Source of the DNA: Alistipes sp. UBA936
GTDB lineage: Bacteria > Bacteroidota > Bacteroidia > Bacteroidales > Rikenellaceae
DNA: 64,000 nt
Direction: 5' to 3'
NCBI GenBank assembly: GCA_002293505.1
Contig: DBDI01000014.1
Coordinates: 115,268-179,267 of the forward strand
Position 1 is the stretch's first letter. Each line of letters opens with the position of its first letter. The notes beneath the pieces were generated by a model. That model was given only the letters and a program-made list of their open reading frames with translations, was not told the DNA's origin and did no database searches. The translations under genes and the position numbers were made by a program. Positions 1 to 9,080 of this stretch are shown here, in pieces.

Positions 1-27
1 CCCATTTGGCCACTCTGGTATTCCCCC
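1..27 (-). tRNA. tRNA-Tyr, 5' part only (cut by window edge)
   Basis: Read on the minus strand from position 27 to the edge, the sequence starts GGGGGAATACC and continues through the D-arm block AGAGTGGCCAAATGGG. This matches the 5' end of Bacteroidetes tRNA-Tyr, a long-variable-arm tRNA. The anticodon lies outside the window, so identity comes from similarity to the known 5' half and from the order tRNA-Thr(UGU) then tRNA-Tyr, which is common upstream of tRNA-Gly, tRNA-Thr(GGU) and tuf. Confidence 0.75.
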
Positions 28-146
28 AATATGTTTTTCCTCAAGCGCTCCCTCCTCCTCAAGCACCCTCCTCCCGGCTTCCTCTCGCCCCTCAATCCCC
101 TCACCCGCCGCACTCCCTCCTCGCCCCCTGTTCCGGCCCCTCCGAG
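28..146. other. Spacer between tRNA-Thr and tRNA-Tyr
   Basis: This 119-base spacer holds no gene I can support. It is very pyrimidine-rich on the + strand: bases 61-120 have 36 C, 11 T, 6 G and 7 A. Two imperfect 18-base units starting CTCAAGC lie at 40-57 and 58-75. Reading frames cross it but show no protein-like sequence. Confidence 0.5.
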
Positions 147-220
147 AGCCGATGGAGGGATTCGAACCCCCGACCAGCTGATTACAAATCAGCTGCTCTG
201 GCCAACTGAGCTACATCGGC
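147..220 (-). tRNA. tRNA-Thr (anticodon UGU)
   Basis: On the minus strand it runs from GCCGATG at 220 to CATCGGC plus discriminator U at 147, giving a perfect 7-bp acceptor stem. The anticodon arm is CTGAT-TTTGTAA-ATCAG, so the anticodon is UGU (Thr, codon ACA). The T arm has GGTTCGAATCC. No CCA is encoded. It is the first gene of a minus-strand tRNA cluster that continues with tRNA-Tyr. Confidence 0.97.
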
Positions 221-237
221 ATCGGCGCTTTGGGCTG

Positions 238-269
238 CAAAGGTAAGTAATAAATTCTTCTCGACCAAA
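238..269 (-). promoter_or_regulatory. Promoter of the tRNA-Thr/tRNA-Tyr unit
   Basis: On the minus strand TTTG (266-269) is followed after 20 bases by TACCTTTG (238-245), the Bacteroidetes -33/-7 arrangement. The tRNA begins 17 bases downstream of the -7 box. Confidence 0.8.
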
Positions 270-318
270 CAAGCACGGAACTTTTTTGCGTAGCTTTGAC
301 TGCTGCCGTCGTTCCGGC

Positions 319-1293
319 TTATTTTTTCGTTTCGGGCTTCGATCCGCTGATGCTTTCTCTCATAGCTGTGTCTGCTTGGATGTTTTGGAACTTGTAGTAG
401 TCCATAATTCCCAGGTTTCCGCTCCTGAACGCTTCTGCCATTGCGAGCGGTACTTCGGCTTCCGCAAGTATCACTTTCGCCCTCGCATCTTGCGCTTTTG
501 CTCTGTTTTCTGCTTCGTGCGCTACCGCCATTGCTCTCTTTTCTTCTGCTTTGGCTTGTGCTATGTTTTTGTCTGCGTTTGCTTGATCTATTTGTAGTTC
601 TGCTCCGATATTTTTTCCCACATCCACATCTGCTATGTCTATCGACAGTATTTCGAACGCCGTTCCCGCATCCAGACCCTTCTCCAGTACCACTCGCGAT
701 ATCGAGTCCGGATTCTCCAGTACTTGTTCGTGCGATGCCGCCGAGCCTATCGAGGACACGATTCCCTCCCCGACTCGCGCCAGTATCGTCTCTTCTCCCG
801 CTCCTCCGACCAGTTGGCGGATATTCGTCCTCACCGTCACCCTTGCTTTGGCTATTAGTTGAATCCCGTTCTTGGCTACTGCCGAGACTGGTGGCGTGTT
901 GATCACCTTCGGCGTCACCGACATTTGTACTGCTTCGTACACATTTCGCCCCGCCAGGTCTATCGCCGTCGCTTTCTTGAAATCGAGATCTATTCCTGCT
1001 TTTTCTGCCGAGATCAGCGCATTCACCACATTGACCACATTTCCTCTCGCCATATAGTGTGCTTCCAGTTCGTTGGCATTCAGACTCAAGCCCGCTTTGG
1101 TTCCCGTGATCATCGAGTTGACTATCACTGCTGGCGGTACCTTCCTCCACCTCATCAGCACCAGTTGCAAGAGTCCGATGCGAACTCCCGAGATCTGCGC
1201 ATTGAACCACAGTCCCACTGGTACGAAATACAAGAAAATACACAACAGTATAAACGCCACTATGACGATTAACGCGACACTCCAAAGTTCCAT
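319..1293 (-). CDS. floA: Flotillin-like protein FloA
   Basis: The 324-residue product is a FloA/YqfA-type flotillin-like scaffold of functional membrane microdomains. It has an N-terminal hydrophobic hairpin (about residues 7-30), an SPFH-like core, and an Ala/Glu/Lys-rich coiled coil (about 225-300) typical of flotillins. Length matches the family. It starts 3 bases after the NfeD-like gene stops and must be co-transcribed with it; NfeD-flotillin pairs are a known conserved arrangement. ATG at 1293 is the only sensible start. Other long frames across this locus give low-complexity translations and are shadows. Confidence 0.95.
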   Translation of the reverse strand: MELWSVALIVIVAFILLCIFLYFVPVGLWFNAQISGVRIGLLQLVLMRWRKVPPAVIVNSMITGTKAGLSLNANELEAHYMARGNVVNVVNALISAEKAGIDLDFKKATAIDLAGRNVYEAVQMSVTPKVINTPPVSAVAKNGIQLIAKARVTVRTNIRQLVGGAGEETILARVGEGIVSSIGSAASHEQVLENPDSISRVVLEKGLDAGTAFEILSIDIADVDVGKNIGAELQIDQANADKNIAQAKAEEKRAMAVAHEAENRAKAQDARAKVILAEAEVPLAMAEAFRSGNLGIMDYYKFQNIQADTAMRESISGSKPETKK

Positions 1294-1296
1294 AGT

Positions 1297-1767
1297 TTAT
1301 TGTTTTTTAACAGGTTTTACAATCACATTGAGGTTTTCGAACCCCACCACTTCTACTTCCGTCCTCTGATCCACGAACTCTCCCTGGGTTTTTGCTTCGT
1401 AGTTTCTTCCTCCTATCACTACCGTTCCCATCGGCGCCAGTCGTCCCAGTGCCACTCCTCTTTCTCCCACCGCCACATCCCTCGCCGGGGCTTCTCCGCT
1501 CGTGCTCTCTATCTTGTCTTTTAGCGCCAGTTTTTGCCACGTTTTTGCTCTTAGCGACACCCAGGTCGCTACCACCGACAACACTATCACCGCCACCACC
1601 ACCCACAACAATCCTCCCACTCCATAGTTCTTGTAGGCCATCCACGCTGCGCCTCCGTAGCACGCCAGGGCACCGATTGCTGCCAGCGTGATTCCCGGTA
1701 GTAGCACCAGTTCCACTACGAGCATCAGCGCTCCCACCACAACGAGTAATCCGATAATCCAAATCAT
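1297..1767 (-). CDS. NfeD-like membrane protein
   Basis: The 156-residue protein has hydrophobic segments in its first 75 residues (three or four membrane helices) and a C-terminal OB-fold-like domain with the glycine-rich GERGVALGRLAPMGTV pattern seen in NfeD proteins. It lies directly upstream of floA, its usual partner in membrane microdomain function. I place the start at ATG 1767; a TTG six codons upstream is less likely. A TACATTTG -7 box lies 7 bases before this ATG, so the leader is very short. Confidence 0.9.
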   Translation of the reverse strand: MIWIIGLLVVVGALMLVVELVLLPGITLAAIGALACYGGAAWMAYKNYGVGGLLWVVVAVIVLSVVATWVSLRAKTWQKLALKDKIESTSGEAPARDVAVGERGVALGRLAPMGTVVIGGRNYEAKTQGEFVDQRTEVEVVGFENLNVIVKPVKKQ

Positions 1768-1774
1768 AAGTTCG

Positions 1775-1782
1775 CAAATGTA
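1775..1782 (-). promoter_or_regulatory. -7 box of the nfeD-floA operon
   Basis: TACATTTG on the minus strand fits TAnnTTTG. Its last base is 7 bases from the NfeD start codon, implying a 5' leader of only a few bases. No clear -33 TTTG is visible. Confidence 0.55.
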
Positions 1783-1787
1783 CAATT

Positions 1788-2876
1788 TTATTTTTTAATC
1801 GCCGTCAGTCTCGCTTCCTCGTTTCCCAGCCTCAGCCCCAGCGCAGTTCCCGGTAGCATCGGTCCCGCCATAAATCGTCCTTCGGCCGTCCTCACCACAT
1901 CATACTCTCCCTCTTCCGGTGCCTCTCCCAGCTCTACCATATACGCTTTCTCTTCTCCCGCCGGATCGACCCTCACTCCATCCGCCCAGGCCACCACCAT
2001 CGGCGCCCTGAATCCCGCTCTTTTCAGTCTTTCCAGCGTTGCTTCCGCTTCCTTTCTCGTCCCGAATCCTCCTGCAAAGTACCTGTACTTCCCGTCTTCT
2101 CCCCTATGTACTGCCAATGGTTGCGCTCCTCTGAACACACCCGGTGCTTGCGCTGCCGTGAACGCCCCCAGTTGCACCCTCCACACCACACCTCTTGGGA
2201 ACACCTTCACTTCCGGTATCGGGTTTTTCGCATTGTACGGCGTTGCTCCTATCGTTATGTCCGCCAGGTCGAAAAACGTTCTTTCTCTCAGCTCAACTCG
2301 CTCCATCGCCACCAGTTCTTCCGGCTCCGGTAGCCTCTCCAGTTCTTCCCTCAGTTCTTCTACCTCCGCTCCGAACCTCTCTCCCAGCGCTATCTCATAC
2401 TCCAACAGTAGCCTCTTTTGTATCACATAGTTCACCACTTCGTCACACGCCGTCTCTCCCATTAGCTCTGCCTGATGCTCCCTGGCTTCTCCCAGTAGCT
2501 CCTCATACTTTCCCAGCATATCTCCGTGGCCATCCTTGTCCATCAGATAGTTGTACACATAGCTCTTGCTGTCGAACACTCCTTCCCACGCTTCTCCCAG
2601 CCTCCTTGCTCTCTCTTCCAGCATCCTTCTCAGTACCCCATACCCGTCTCTTGCTGCTTCCGCTTCCTCCTGCCCCTTTGCCTTATCATACTCTTCCGCT
2701 AAGGCCACAAGTTGCTCATACCCCTCCATATACTCTGCCACCATTTCCGGCACTCTCTGCTCCACTTCTCTTGCCTCTGCCAGTTCCTCCCGTAGCTCTT
2801 CCGACAGGGTTGCTTCCATCGCTCCCCACCCCTGCACCATTGCTATCAGTATACAAAATATCTTCACTTCCACCAT
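1788..2876 (-). CDS. SPOR-domain protein with a coiled coil
   Basis: The 362-residue product has a short N-terminal hydrophobic signal, a long Glu/Ala/Arg-rich helical region (about residues 20-190), and a SPOR-like module (about 235-320) containing GVVWRVQLGAFTAAQAP and a matching second half with YRYFAGGFGTRKEAE. SPOR domains bind denuded peptidoglycan glycans, so an envelope role is likely. ATG 2876 overlaps the end of trkH by 13 bases, indicating translational coupling in the lptF-ribBA-fmt-trkH operon. Its extreme Glu/Gly/Val content follows the purine-rich strand it is coded on. Confidence 0.8.
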   Translation of the reverse strand: MVEVKIFCILIAMVQGWGAMEATLSEELREELAEAREVEQRVPEMVAEYMEGYEQLVALAEEYDKAKGQEEAEAARDGYGVLRRMLEERARRLGEAWEGVFDSKSYVYNYLMDKDGHGDMLGKYEELLGEAREHQAELMGETACDEVVNYVIQKRLLLEYEIALGERFGAEVEELREELERLPEPEELVAMERVELRERTFFDLADITIGATPYNAKNPIPEVKVFPRGVVWRVQLGAFTAAQAPGVFRGAQPLAVHRGEDGKYRYFAGGFGTRKEAEATLERLKRAGFRAPMVVAWADGVRVDPAGEEKAYMVELGEAPEEGEYDVVRTAEGRFMAGPMLPGTALGLRLGNEEARLTAIKK

Positions 2877-4309
2877 TTCAGTACGAATAGTTGTATTAGT
2901 CCGAAAATTTCCAAACGCCCAAACAGCATCAACGCCGTGCACACACTCCTTACTCCTGCCGGGAATTCCGCCCAGTCTGCAAATCCTCCCGCCAGCCCGA
3001 ATCCCTGGCCCACATTTCCCAGCGACACCAGCGACATCGAGAATGCCGTAGTCAGATTATAGCCCCATCCCGCCAGTACCAGCGTTCCCACTCCCATCAG
3101 GAAGAAGTACGCCACAATGAACAGCATCACGAATCCCAGCACCGAGCTCTCCTGTACCACTCCGCTCATCTTTATCCTTATCACCGCATTGGGATGTTGT
3201 TGTTGCCTTATCTGGTTTCTGAACACTTTCCACGCCAGCAGTACCCTGTCCGCCTTTAGTCCTCCCGAGGTCGAACCCGCACAGGCACATTGCACTCCCA
3301 GCCCCATCAACACCACCATCGCCATCGGGCCCCACAGGGTCGTATCCGCTGCCACGAATCCCGATGTCGTCGTGATCGACACCGTCTGGAACGAGGCGAA
3401 CCTCAGCGCTTCCCACCCCGACTGGTACGTTCCGTTCAGCCACACCGCCGCTCCTATCACCACCGTCGCCCCCACCATCGTCGCCACATAGTACCTCGCC
3501 ACCGCCGAGCGGAACACATTGTTCCTTCTTCCCGTCAGCGTTGCATATATCACTCCGAAATGTAGCCCTGCCGTCGCCATAAAGACCATCGTCACGAACT
3601 CCACCGCCGGACTGTTCCAATGCGCAATGCTCGTTCCGTGCGTGCTGAATCCTCCCGTCGCCACTATCGACATTGCGTGGTTCACCGCATCGAACCACCC
3701 CATCCCCGTCAGTTTCAGCGCCACGGCACACGCCACACTCAATCCTCCATACACCGTTCCCAGTATCCTTATTATCTTAGCCGACCTGTACTTGTAGTCG
3801 TCCCGCGCCAGGGTCGACACTTCCGCAATCGACACCATCATCTTGCTTCTCCCCAGTGCCGGCACTATCAGCATCGCGAACATCACCACACCCGCTCCTC
3901 CTATCCAATGCGTGCACGATCGCCAGAACAGCAATCCCGCCGGTAGTGCTTCCACATTCCTCAGTACCGTTGCTCCCGTAGTCGTGAAGCCGCTCACGCT
4001 TTCGAACCAGGCTTTCTCCAGATTGAACTCTCCTCCCCACAGTATGTAAGGTAGCATTCCCACTACACACGACGCCAGCCACGCTCCTACCACAATACAG
4101 TATCCCTCCTTGCTGCTCAGATGCTTTTCTCCCTTCCCCCACGCCATCGGTAGCGCTCCCAGTGTTCCCGTTATTCCCGCCGACAACAGTAACGGTACCA
4201 GTGCCGCACCCACTCCTTCGACCAGCCCCACCAGCGCCGACACCGCCATAAACCCCGCCTCCAGCAGTAGTACCAGTCCTATATACCTATATATAATTTT
4301 TGGCCTCAC
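2864..4309 (-). CDS. trkH: TrkH-family potassium transporter
   Basis: This 481-residue integral membrane protein belongs to the TrkH/KtrB superfamily of K+ channels. Selectivity-filter-like loops are visible: SGFTTTGATV, SIVATGGFST, TTTSGFVAAD and SLGNVGQGFG, one per M1-P-M2 repeat. I choose GTG 4309: its GTGA overlaps the fmt stop codon, and the resulting length matches TrkH (about 483 residues). An in-frame ATG at 4402 would add 31 Gly/Ser/Glu-rich residues lying entirely over the fmt 3' end and is less likely. No trkA gene is in the window. Confidence 0.92.
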   Translation of the reverse strand: MRPKIIYRYIGLVLLLEAGFMAVSALVGLVEGVGAALVPLLLSAGITGTLGALPMAWGKGEKHLSSKEGYCIVVGAWLASCVVGMLPYILWGGEFNLEKAWFESVSGFTTTGATVLRNVEALPAGLLFWRSCTHWIGGAGVVMFAMLIVPALGRSKMMVSIAEVSTLARDDYKYRSAKIIRILGTVYGGLSVACAVALKLTGMGWFDAVNHAMSIVATGGFSTHGTSIAHWNSPAVEFVTMVFMATAGLHFGVIYATLTGRRNNVFRSAVARYYVATMVGATVVIGAAVWLNGTYQSGWEALRFASFQTVSITTTSGFVAADTTLWGPMAMVVLMGLGVQCACAGSTSGGLKADRVLLAWKVFRNQIRQQQHPNAVIRIKMSGVVQESSVLGFVMLFIVAYFFLMGVGTLVLAGWGYNLTTAFSMSLVSLGNVGQGFGLAGGFADWAEFPAGVRSVCTALMLFGRLEIFGLIQLFVLKWWK

Positions 4310-5166
4310 TTCAAACCATTCAAAAATTCCCTCGCGCTCATCCTCCTCTTTCCCGCCGGTTGTAGTTCTTTCACCGCTACCACTCCCGCTTCCGGCCACC
4401 ATTCCGCATCGAACAGCTTCAGGGTCGTCCCCTCAAATTCGGTCCACGCTCCCGGATGCGGCGACAACCCTCTGATGAAGTTCACCACCTCCGGCCCCGG
4501 CCTGCTCCAATCCACTCTGCAGTCTTCCCTGTATATCTTCGGCGCTCCCTTCAAGCCCTCTTCCGGTATGTCCATCTGCCTTAGCGGCACCACCCGGCCC
4601 TCTGCTATCTTGTTCACCGTCTCTGCCACCAGTTCTCCTCCCGCTTCCATTAGTCGGTCGTGCAAACTTCCCGCATTATCCGTAGTCAGTATCGGCATCT
4701 CCACCCTCCCCACAATGTCTCCCTTGTCTATCTCCTCGTTCAGCATAAACGTCGTCAGCCCCGTCTCTTCCTCCCCGTTCATTATGGCCCAATTAATCGG
4801 CGCTGCTCCCCTGTATTGCGGTAACAATGACGCGTGCAGATTAAACGTTCCCAGCCTCGGTAAGGCCCACACCACTTTCGGTAGCATCCTGAAGGCTATC
4901 ACTATCCCCAGATCCGGTTCCAACTGCTTTAACTCTTCCAAGAACCCCTCGTTCCTCAGCTTTTCCGGTTGTAGCACCGGCAAGCCCGCCTCTAAAGCAT
5001 ATCTCTTCACCGCACTCTGCTGTACCTTCAGCCCTCTTCCCGCCGGCTTGTCCGGCGCTGTCACCACTCCCACCACATTATATCCCGCCTCCACCAGCCA
5101 GCGCAAAGAGGCCACCGCAAACTCCGGCGTCCCCATAAACACAATCCTCAGCTCTCTCGATAACAT
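4306..5166 (-). CDS. fmt: Methionyl-tRNA formyltransferase
   Basis: Fmt formylates initiator Met-tRNA using 10-formyl-tetrahydrofolate. The N-terminal FMGTPEFAV motif, the folate/catalytic segment [20 protein letters not shown], and IDKGDI are all present. At 286 residues it is shorter than most Fmt proteins (about 310-320), the shortfall being in the C-terminal tRNA-binding domain. ATG 5166 overlaps ribBA by 19 bases, and the stop overlaps the trkH start as GTGA. Confidence 0.95.
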   Translation of the reverse strand: MLSRELRIVFMGTPEFAVASLRWLVEAGYNVVGVVTAPDKPAGRGLKVQQSAVKRYALEAGLPVLQPEKLRNEGFLEELKQLEPDLGIVIAFRMLPKVVWALPRLGTFNLHASLLPQYRGAAPINWAIMNGEEETGLTTFMLNEEIDKGDIVGRVEMPILTTDNAGSLHDRLMEAGGELVAETVNKIAEGRVVPLRQMDIPEEGLKGAPKIYREDCRVDWSRPGPEVVNFIRGLSPHPGAWTEFEGTTLKLFDAEWWPEAGVVAVKELQPAGKRRMSAREFLNGLK

Positions 5167-6371
5167 AGCCCCAGTTTGTGCCCCATTTTTTGTTCTTTTG
5201 TTTCCAGATACCTCCTGTTGTGCTCTCCCGGTTCTATTACTATCGGTACGTTTTCCACTACCGACAGCCCGTATCCTTCCAGTCCCGCTCTCTTCAATGG
5301 ATTGTTCGTCAGCAGTTTCATTCGCCCCACTCCCATCTCTCTCAGTATGCTTGCTCCCACTCCATAGTCTCTCTCGTCCACTCCGAATCCCAGCGCTGTG
5401 TTCGCTTCGGCCGTATCCATTCCCTGGTCTTGTAGCTTGTAGGCTGCAATCTTGTTGAACAGTCCTATTCCTCGCCCCTCCTGACTCAGATACACCACCA
5501 CTCCTCGGCCCTCTCTCTCTATCATCCTCAATGCTTCGTGTAGTTGTGGCCCGCAGTCGCACCTGCACGAGCCCAGAATATCTCCCGTCAGGCACGACGA
5601 ATGCACCCTCACCAACACCTCATCGTCCTCTCTCCACTCTCCCTTGGTTATCGCCACGTGCTCCATTCCGTTGCTCTTCTGTACAAACGGGGTTATCTGG
5701 AAGTTCCCATACTTCGTCGGTAGATCCACCGTTTCTCCCTTCACCACAATGCTCTCGTCCCTGAGCCTGTAGGCTATCAGGTCTGCTATCGAGACTATCT
5801 TCAGCCCGTGCTTTGCGGCTATTTCCACCAGCTGCGGCATCCGCGCCATCGTTCCGTCCTCGTTCATAATCTCTATCAGCGCTCCCGCCGGTTGTAGTCC
5901 CGCCAGCCTCGCCAGATCGACCGTTGCTTCGGTATGCCCCGGCCTTCTTAGCACTCCCTTCATTCTCGCCCTCAATGGAAATATATGCCCCGGCCTTCCC
6001 AGTTCTTCCGCTCTCGTTCCCGGATCCGCTAATGCCCTTATTGTTGCCGCCCTGTCCGATGACGACACTCCCGTCGTGCATCCTCTTCCCAGCAAATCCA
6101 CCGACACCGTGAACGGCGTTCCCAGTAGTGATGTGTTATTCACCGGCTCCATCATTCCCAGTCCCAGTTCCGCACACCTCTCTTCCGTCAGCGGGGCACA
6201 CAGTACGCCTCTTCCGTGATGTAGCATAAAGTTAACAATTTCCGGCGTTATCTTCTCTGCCGCTACTACAAAATCTCCCTCGTTCTCTCTGTCCTCGTCA
6301 TCCACCACAATCACCACCTTTCCTGCTGCAATATCTTCCAGCGCTTCTTCGATGCTATTTAGTACGCCCAT
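5148..6371 (-). CDS. ribBA: Bifunctional DHBP synthase / GTP cyclohydrolase II
   Basis: The 407-residue protein carries both entry steps of riboflavin synthesis. Residues 1-200 are RibB ([10 protein letters not shown] and the [10 protein letters not shown] region). Residues about 205-400 are RibA, with the zinc-binding [17 protein letters not shown] and [10 protein letters not shown] motifs. It overlaps lptF by 17 bases and fmt by 19 bases. Lumazine synthase (ribH) is separate at 36129. No FMN riboswitch is visible here; the gene is internal to an operon. Confidence 0.97.
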   Translation of the reverse strand: MGVLNSIEEALEDIAAGKVVIVVDDEDRENEGDFVVAAEKITPEIVNFMLHHGRGVLCAPLTEERCAELGLGMMEPVNNTSLLGTPFTVSVDLLGRGCTTGVSSSDRAATIRALADPGTRAEELGRPGHIFPLRARMKGVLRRPGHTEATVDLARLAGLQPAGALIEIMNEDGTMARMPQLVEIAAKHGLKIVSIADLIAYRLRDESIVVKGETVDLPTKYGNFQITPFVQKSNGMEHVAITKGEWREDDEVLVRVHSSCLTGDILGSCRCDCGPQLHEALRMIEREGRGVVVYLSQEGRGIGLFNKIAAYKLQDQGMDTAEANTALGFGVDERDYGVGASILREMGVGRMKLLTNNPLKRAGLEGYGLSVVENVPIVIEPGEHNRRYLETKEQKMGHKLGLCYRES

Positions 6372-7821
6372 ATCGTTTCTTTAGTTTTTGCCATTTGATT
6401 ATGTACCACTCTGTGTTCAGTAGTCCCGAGTCGTTCGTTGCCTTGTACGTCAGGTATACCGCAATCGGTAGTAGCACCAGCGTCGGCATCCACACTCCCC
6501 ATACTGCCGGCCAGGTTCCTTCCTTTGCCATTTTTTCTCCCATAATGCTTATCACATAGTACAACACAAAGAACGCCACCGATATCACGATCGGCATTCC
6601 CAGTCCTCCCTTCCTTATTATGGCTCCGAGCGGCGCTCCTATCAAAAAGAAGACTATCACCGCCACCGGTAGCGACCACTTCTTGTGCCACTCGATCTGA
6701 CTTCTGTACAGATTGTTCAGCGCATCCTTTGTCATCGTCTCATCGAAACTGATCACTCCCCTTGAGTTCGACGCCAGCCTGTACGCCGACTCCCATATCC
6801 TCGCCTTCTCCGCAATCGACAGCGGCGCTATCGAATCCAACAGTTTCACCTGCCGCCTTGCTGCCAGCGATGCCCTTGCTTCCCGCCCGTCCGTCACCAC
6901 CATCGTGTCTCTCACAAACAGATAGTCGTGTAGCAGCGGCCTGTACGTCTCCGTCGTCGCCACATTCACCCTCCTGTCCAGCGAGTCTATGTCTGCTTGT
7001 AGTTGCGCTACATTTTTGGTCGTTGCATTGTTCCCGAACAGATTGGCATCCGTTCTGTTGAAGTCGTAGCCCGGGGTTTGTTCCAGACTGTGTTGTAGCG
7101 TAAAGGCCGTTCTGTCCAGTGCGTTCTCCTCATACCATTGCCTGTCCCTGGTTAGCGAATAGTTTTCTCCTCCGAACAGCGTTGTTTCCAGAAATCTCCT
7201 GTCGTCCGTCAGCCTTATGTAGCCCGAGTCGGCCACCGTTACCGTCATATTTCCTCCTCTCCTCCCGTCCGCTGCTGCGTTGTAGATTATAATGTCTTTC
7301 AGTAGCCCCGTCTCCGGTACCTGATGTTCGACCCTTATGCTCACATTGTCTATTCCGTTGAAGAAGGTTCCATCCGCGAACTCTATCTGTTGCTTTTGCT
7401 CCCTTATGTCGAAAATCATCGCATACATCTGCCTGTTGGTGTACGGGGTCAGATTGTTGGTCACAAAGAAGCTCGCCAGCGCCATTCCCATCGTCACCAC
7501 GAATAGCGAGCTCATAATCCTCGGTAGCGACACTCCCGCGCTCTTCAGTGCCAGTAGTTCATAGTTCTCTCCCAGGTTTCCCATCGTCATAATGGCTGCG
7601 AATAGCGTTGCCAGCGGGAACCCCATCGAGATCAGATTGAACGTCGCATACAACAACAGCTCGGCTATCACTCCCACACTCAGTCCTTTTCCCACCAGTT
7701 CGTCGAGATACTTCCACAGGAAGTTCATCATCAGCACGAACATCACAATGAAGAAGCTCGCCAGCATCGGTCCGATGTAGGAGCGTAGAATGAGTTTATC
7801 GACAGTTTTAATGATCCTCAT
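6355..7821 (-). CDS. lptF: LptF/LptG-family LPS transport permease
   Basis: The 488-residue protein has the YjgP/YjgQ layout: three N-terminal membrane helices, a long periplasmic region (about residues 130-370), and three C-terminal helices. The LptBFG complex extracts lipopolysaccharide from the inner membrane. ATG 7821 gives the usual [13 protein letters not shown]-terminus; an upstream in-frame extension runs into the promoter and is rejected. It is the first gene of a five-gene overlapping operon. LptF and LptG cannot be told apart by eye, so the symbol is tentative. Confidence 0.88.
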   Translation of the reverse strand: MRIIKTVDKLILRSYIGPMLASFFIVMFVLMMNFLWKYLDELVGKGLSVGVIAELLLYATFNLISMGFPLATLFAAIMTMGNLGENYELLALKSAGVSLPRIMSSLFVVTMGMALASFFVTNNLTPYTNRQMYAMIFDIREQKQQIEFADGTFFNGIDNVSIRVEHQVPETGLLKDIIIYNAAADGRRGGNMTVTVADSGYIRLTDDRRFLETTLFGGENYSLTRDRQWYEENALDRTAFTLQHSLEQTPGYDFNRTDANLFGNNATTKNVAQLQADIDSLDRRVNVATTETYRPLLHDYLFVRDTMVVTDGREARASLAARRQVKLLDSIAPLSIAEKARIWESAYRLASNSRGVISFDETMTKDALNNLYRSQIEWHKKWSLPVAVIVFFLIGAPLGAIIRKGGLGMPIVISVAFFVLYYVISIMGEKMAKEGTWPAVWGVWMPTLVLLPIAVYLTYKATNDSGLLNTEWYIIKWQKLKKRYGRTK

Positions 7822-7830
7822 ATCAACCAA

Positions 7831-7859
7831 CAAAGATACAAAAGTTTTTGGTAATTTTG
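7831..7859. promoter_or_regulatory. Divergent promoter pair lptF / mtaB
   Basis: TATCTTTG on the minus strand (7831-7838) and TAATTTTG on the plus strand (7852-7859) face away from each other with 13 bases between. Start codons follow 9 bases (lptF) and 5 bases (mtaB) after the boxes. Neither has a convincing -33 TTTG, so each promoter may depend on the overlapping symmetric DNA. Confidence 0.75.
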
Positions 7860-7864
7860 CGGGC

Positions 7865-9019
7865 GTGAAAATTTCGTTCCACACCCTTGGTTGTAAGGTC
7901 AACTTTGCCGAGACGTCCGCTCTTGCCCGTTCGATGGTCGCTGCGACCGGGCCCGACGAGGTGCCCCAGGAGACTCACGTCGTCAACACTTGCACCGTTA
8001 CTGCTGCTGCCGATAAGAAATGCCGTAACCTGATTGCCCGCCTCCACCGCTCCCACCCCGAGGCCCGTATCATCGTCACCGGTTGTTGGGCTCGCCGCGA
8101 TCCCGAGGCTGTTTCCGCTCTTCCCGGCGTTTCCGAGCTCCTCCTTCGCGACTTCTCTTGCTTTTCTCCCGCTTGGAGCGAGGGCGAGCGCACTCGTTCT
8201 TTTCTTAAGGTTCAGGATGGTTGCGACTATTGTTGCTCTTATTGCGCTATCCACTCTGCTCGCGGGCCTTCTCGTAACGCCCCCATCTCCGACCTGGTCT
8301 CTCAGGCCCACATTATCGCTTCTCAAGGTATCAAGGAGATCGTCCTTACCGGGGTTAATACCGGGGACTTCGGGCGTTCCACCGGGGAGCGCTTCATCGA
8401 CCTTCTCCGGGCTCTTGACTCTGTTCCCGACATCGCGCGTTACCGTATCTCTTCGATCGAGCCGAACCTTCTCACCGACAGCGTCATCGACTTCTGCGCC
8501 TCGTCCGATAAATTCCAGCCTCACTTCCACATTCCTCTCCAGAGTGGCTCCGACCACATCCTCGGCCTTATGCGCCGCCGTTACACTTCCTCTGCTTTCG
8601 CCGAGCGCCTCGCCCGCGTCCGCGAGAAAATGCCCGACGCATTTTTCGGTGTCGATGTGATTGTTGGTTTTCCCGGCGAATCGGAGGGGTGTTTTGCGCA
8701 GACGGTATCCCTTATTGCGCAAACCCGCCCTTCTCAGCTCCACGTCTTTCCTTATTCCGTTCGCCCCGGCACTCCTGCTGCTGAGTTTCCCGACCGCGTT
8801 TCGCCTCCCGTTGCTGCCGCTCGGGCTAAAAGACTCGCCGCCCTGTCCGACGAGCTTCATTCCGCGTTCTGTTCTCGCTTTTCCGGCCGTGTTTTGCCTG
8901 TTCTCTGGGAGGGTTCTTGTAGGGGTGGTATGATGTCGGGCTTCACCGGTAATTACATCCGGGTCTTCGCGCCGTACGACTCGGCTCTGATTGGTACCGT
9001 TTCCGAGGCCCAAGTGTAA
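7865..9019 (+). CDS. mtaB: tRNA t6A37 methylthiotransferase MtaB
   Basis: MtaB converts t6A37 to ms2t6A37 in ANN-decoding tRNAs using two Fe-S clusters. The N-terminal UPF0004 cysteines are C10, C43 and C74; the radical SAM CxxxCxxC is C120, C124, C127 in DGCDYCCSYC. GTG 7865 is chosen because the N-terminus then begins KISFHTLGCKVNF as in the family, and because a TAATTTTG box lies 5 bases upstream, leaving almost no leader. Upstream in-frame codons lie in the promoter. Unlike its neighbours it is pyrimidine-rich in the coding sense (Arg CGC/CGT, Ser TCT/TCC), following the strand bias of the region. Confidence 0.93.
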   Translation: MKISFHTLGCKVNFAETSALARSMVAATGPDEVPQETHVVNTCTVTAAADKKCRNLIARLHRSHPEARIIVTGCWARRDPEAVSALPGVSELLLRDFSCFSPAWSEGERTRSFLKVQDGCDYCCSYCAIHSARGPSRNAPISDLVSQAHIIASQGIKEIVLTGVNTGDFGRSTGERFIDLLRALDSVPDIARYRISSIEPNLLTDSVIDFCASSDKFQPHFHIPLQSGSDHILGLMRRRYTSSAFAERLARVREKMPDAFFGVDVIVGFPGESEGCFAQTVSLIAQTRPSQLHVFPYSVRPGTPAAEFPDRVSPPVAAARAKRLAALSDELHSAFCSRFSGRVLPVLWEGSCRGGMMSGFTGNYIRVFAPYDSALIGTVSEAQV

Positions 9020-9053
9020 AAATTTTTTACACGAGTGTCAAATTTTTTTACAC
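9014..9053. terminator. Tandem inverted repeats, probable bidirectional terminator
   Basis: Two 19-base units, GTGTAAAAATTTTTTACAC (9014-9032) and GTGTCAAATTTTTTTACAC (9035-9053), start 21 bases apart. Each is itself an inverted repeat GTGT-N11-ACAC with an A/T core. They sit between the convergent ends of mtaB (9019) and the FabH-like gene (9081), so a terminator for both is the simplest reading. The AT-rich tandem layout near the skew switch leaves other roles open. Confidence 0.55.
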
Positions 9054-9080
9054 TTTTGGATTTTTTCGGGTTCTGCTCTT

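Noticed and set aside
6..246. Small plus-strand frames at the left edge
   Set aside because: They run antisense through tRNA-Tyr and tRNA-Thr and are low-complexity Pro/Ser/Leu.
182..1285. Long minus-strand frame (367 codons) over floA in another frame
   Set aside because: Translation is Ser/Arg/Gly-rich with no domain, covers tRNA-Thr, and floA explains the region.
4310..4402. Upstream ATG for trkH adding 31 residues
   Set aside because: The extension is Gly/Ser/Glu-rich, lies wholly over fmt, and makes the protein longer than the family; the GTGA overlap is a better start.
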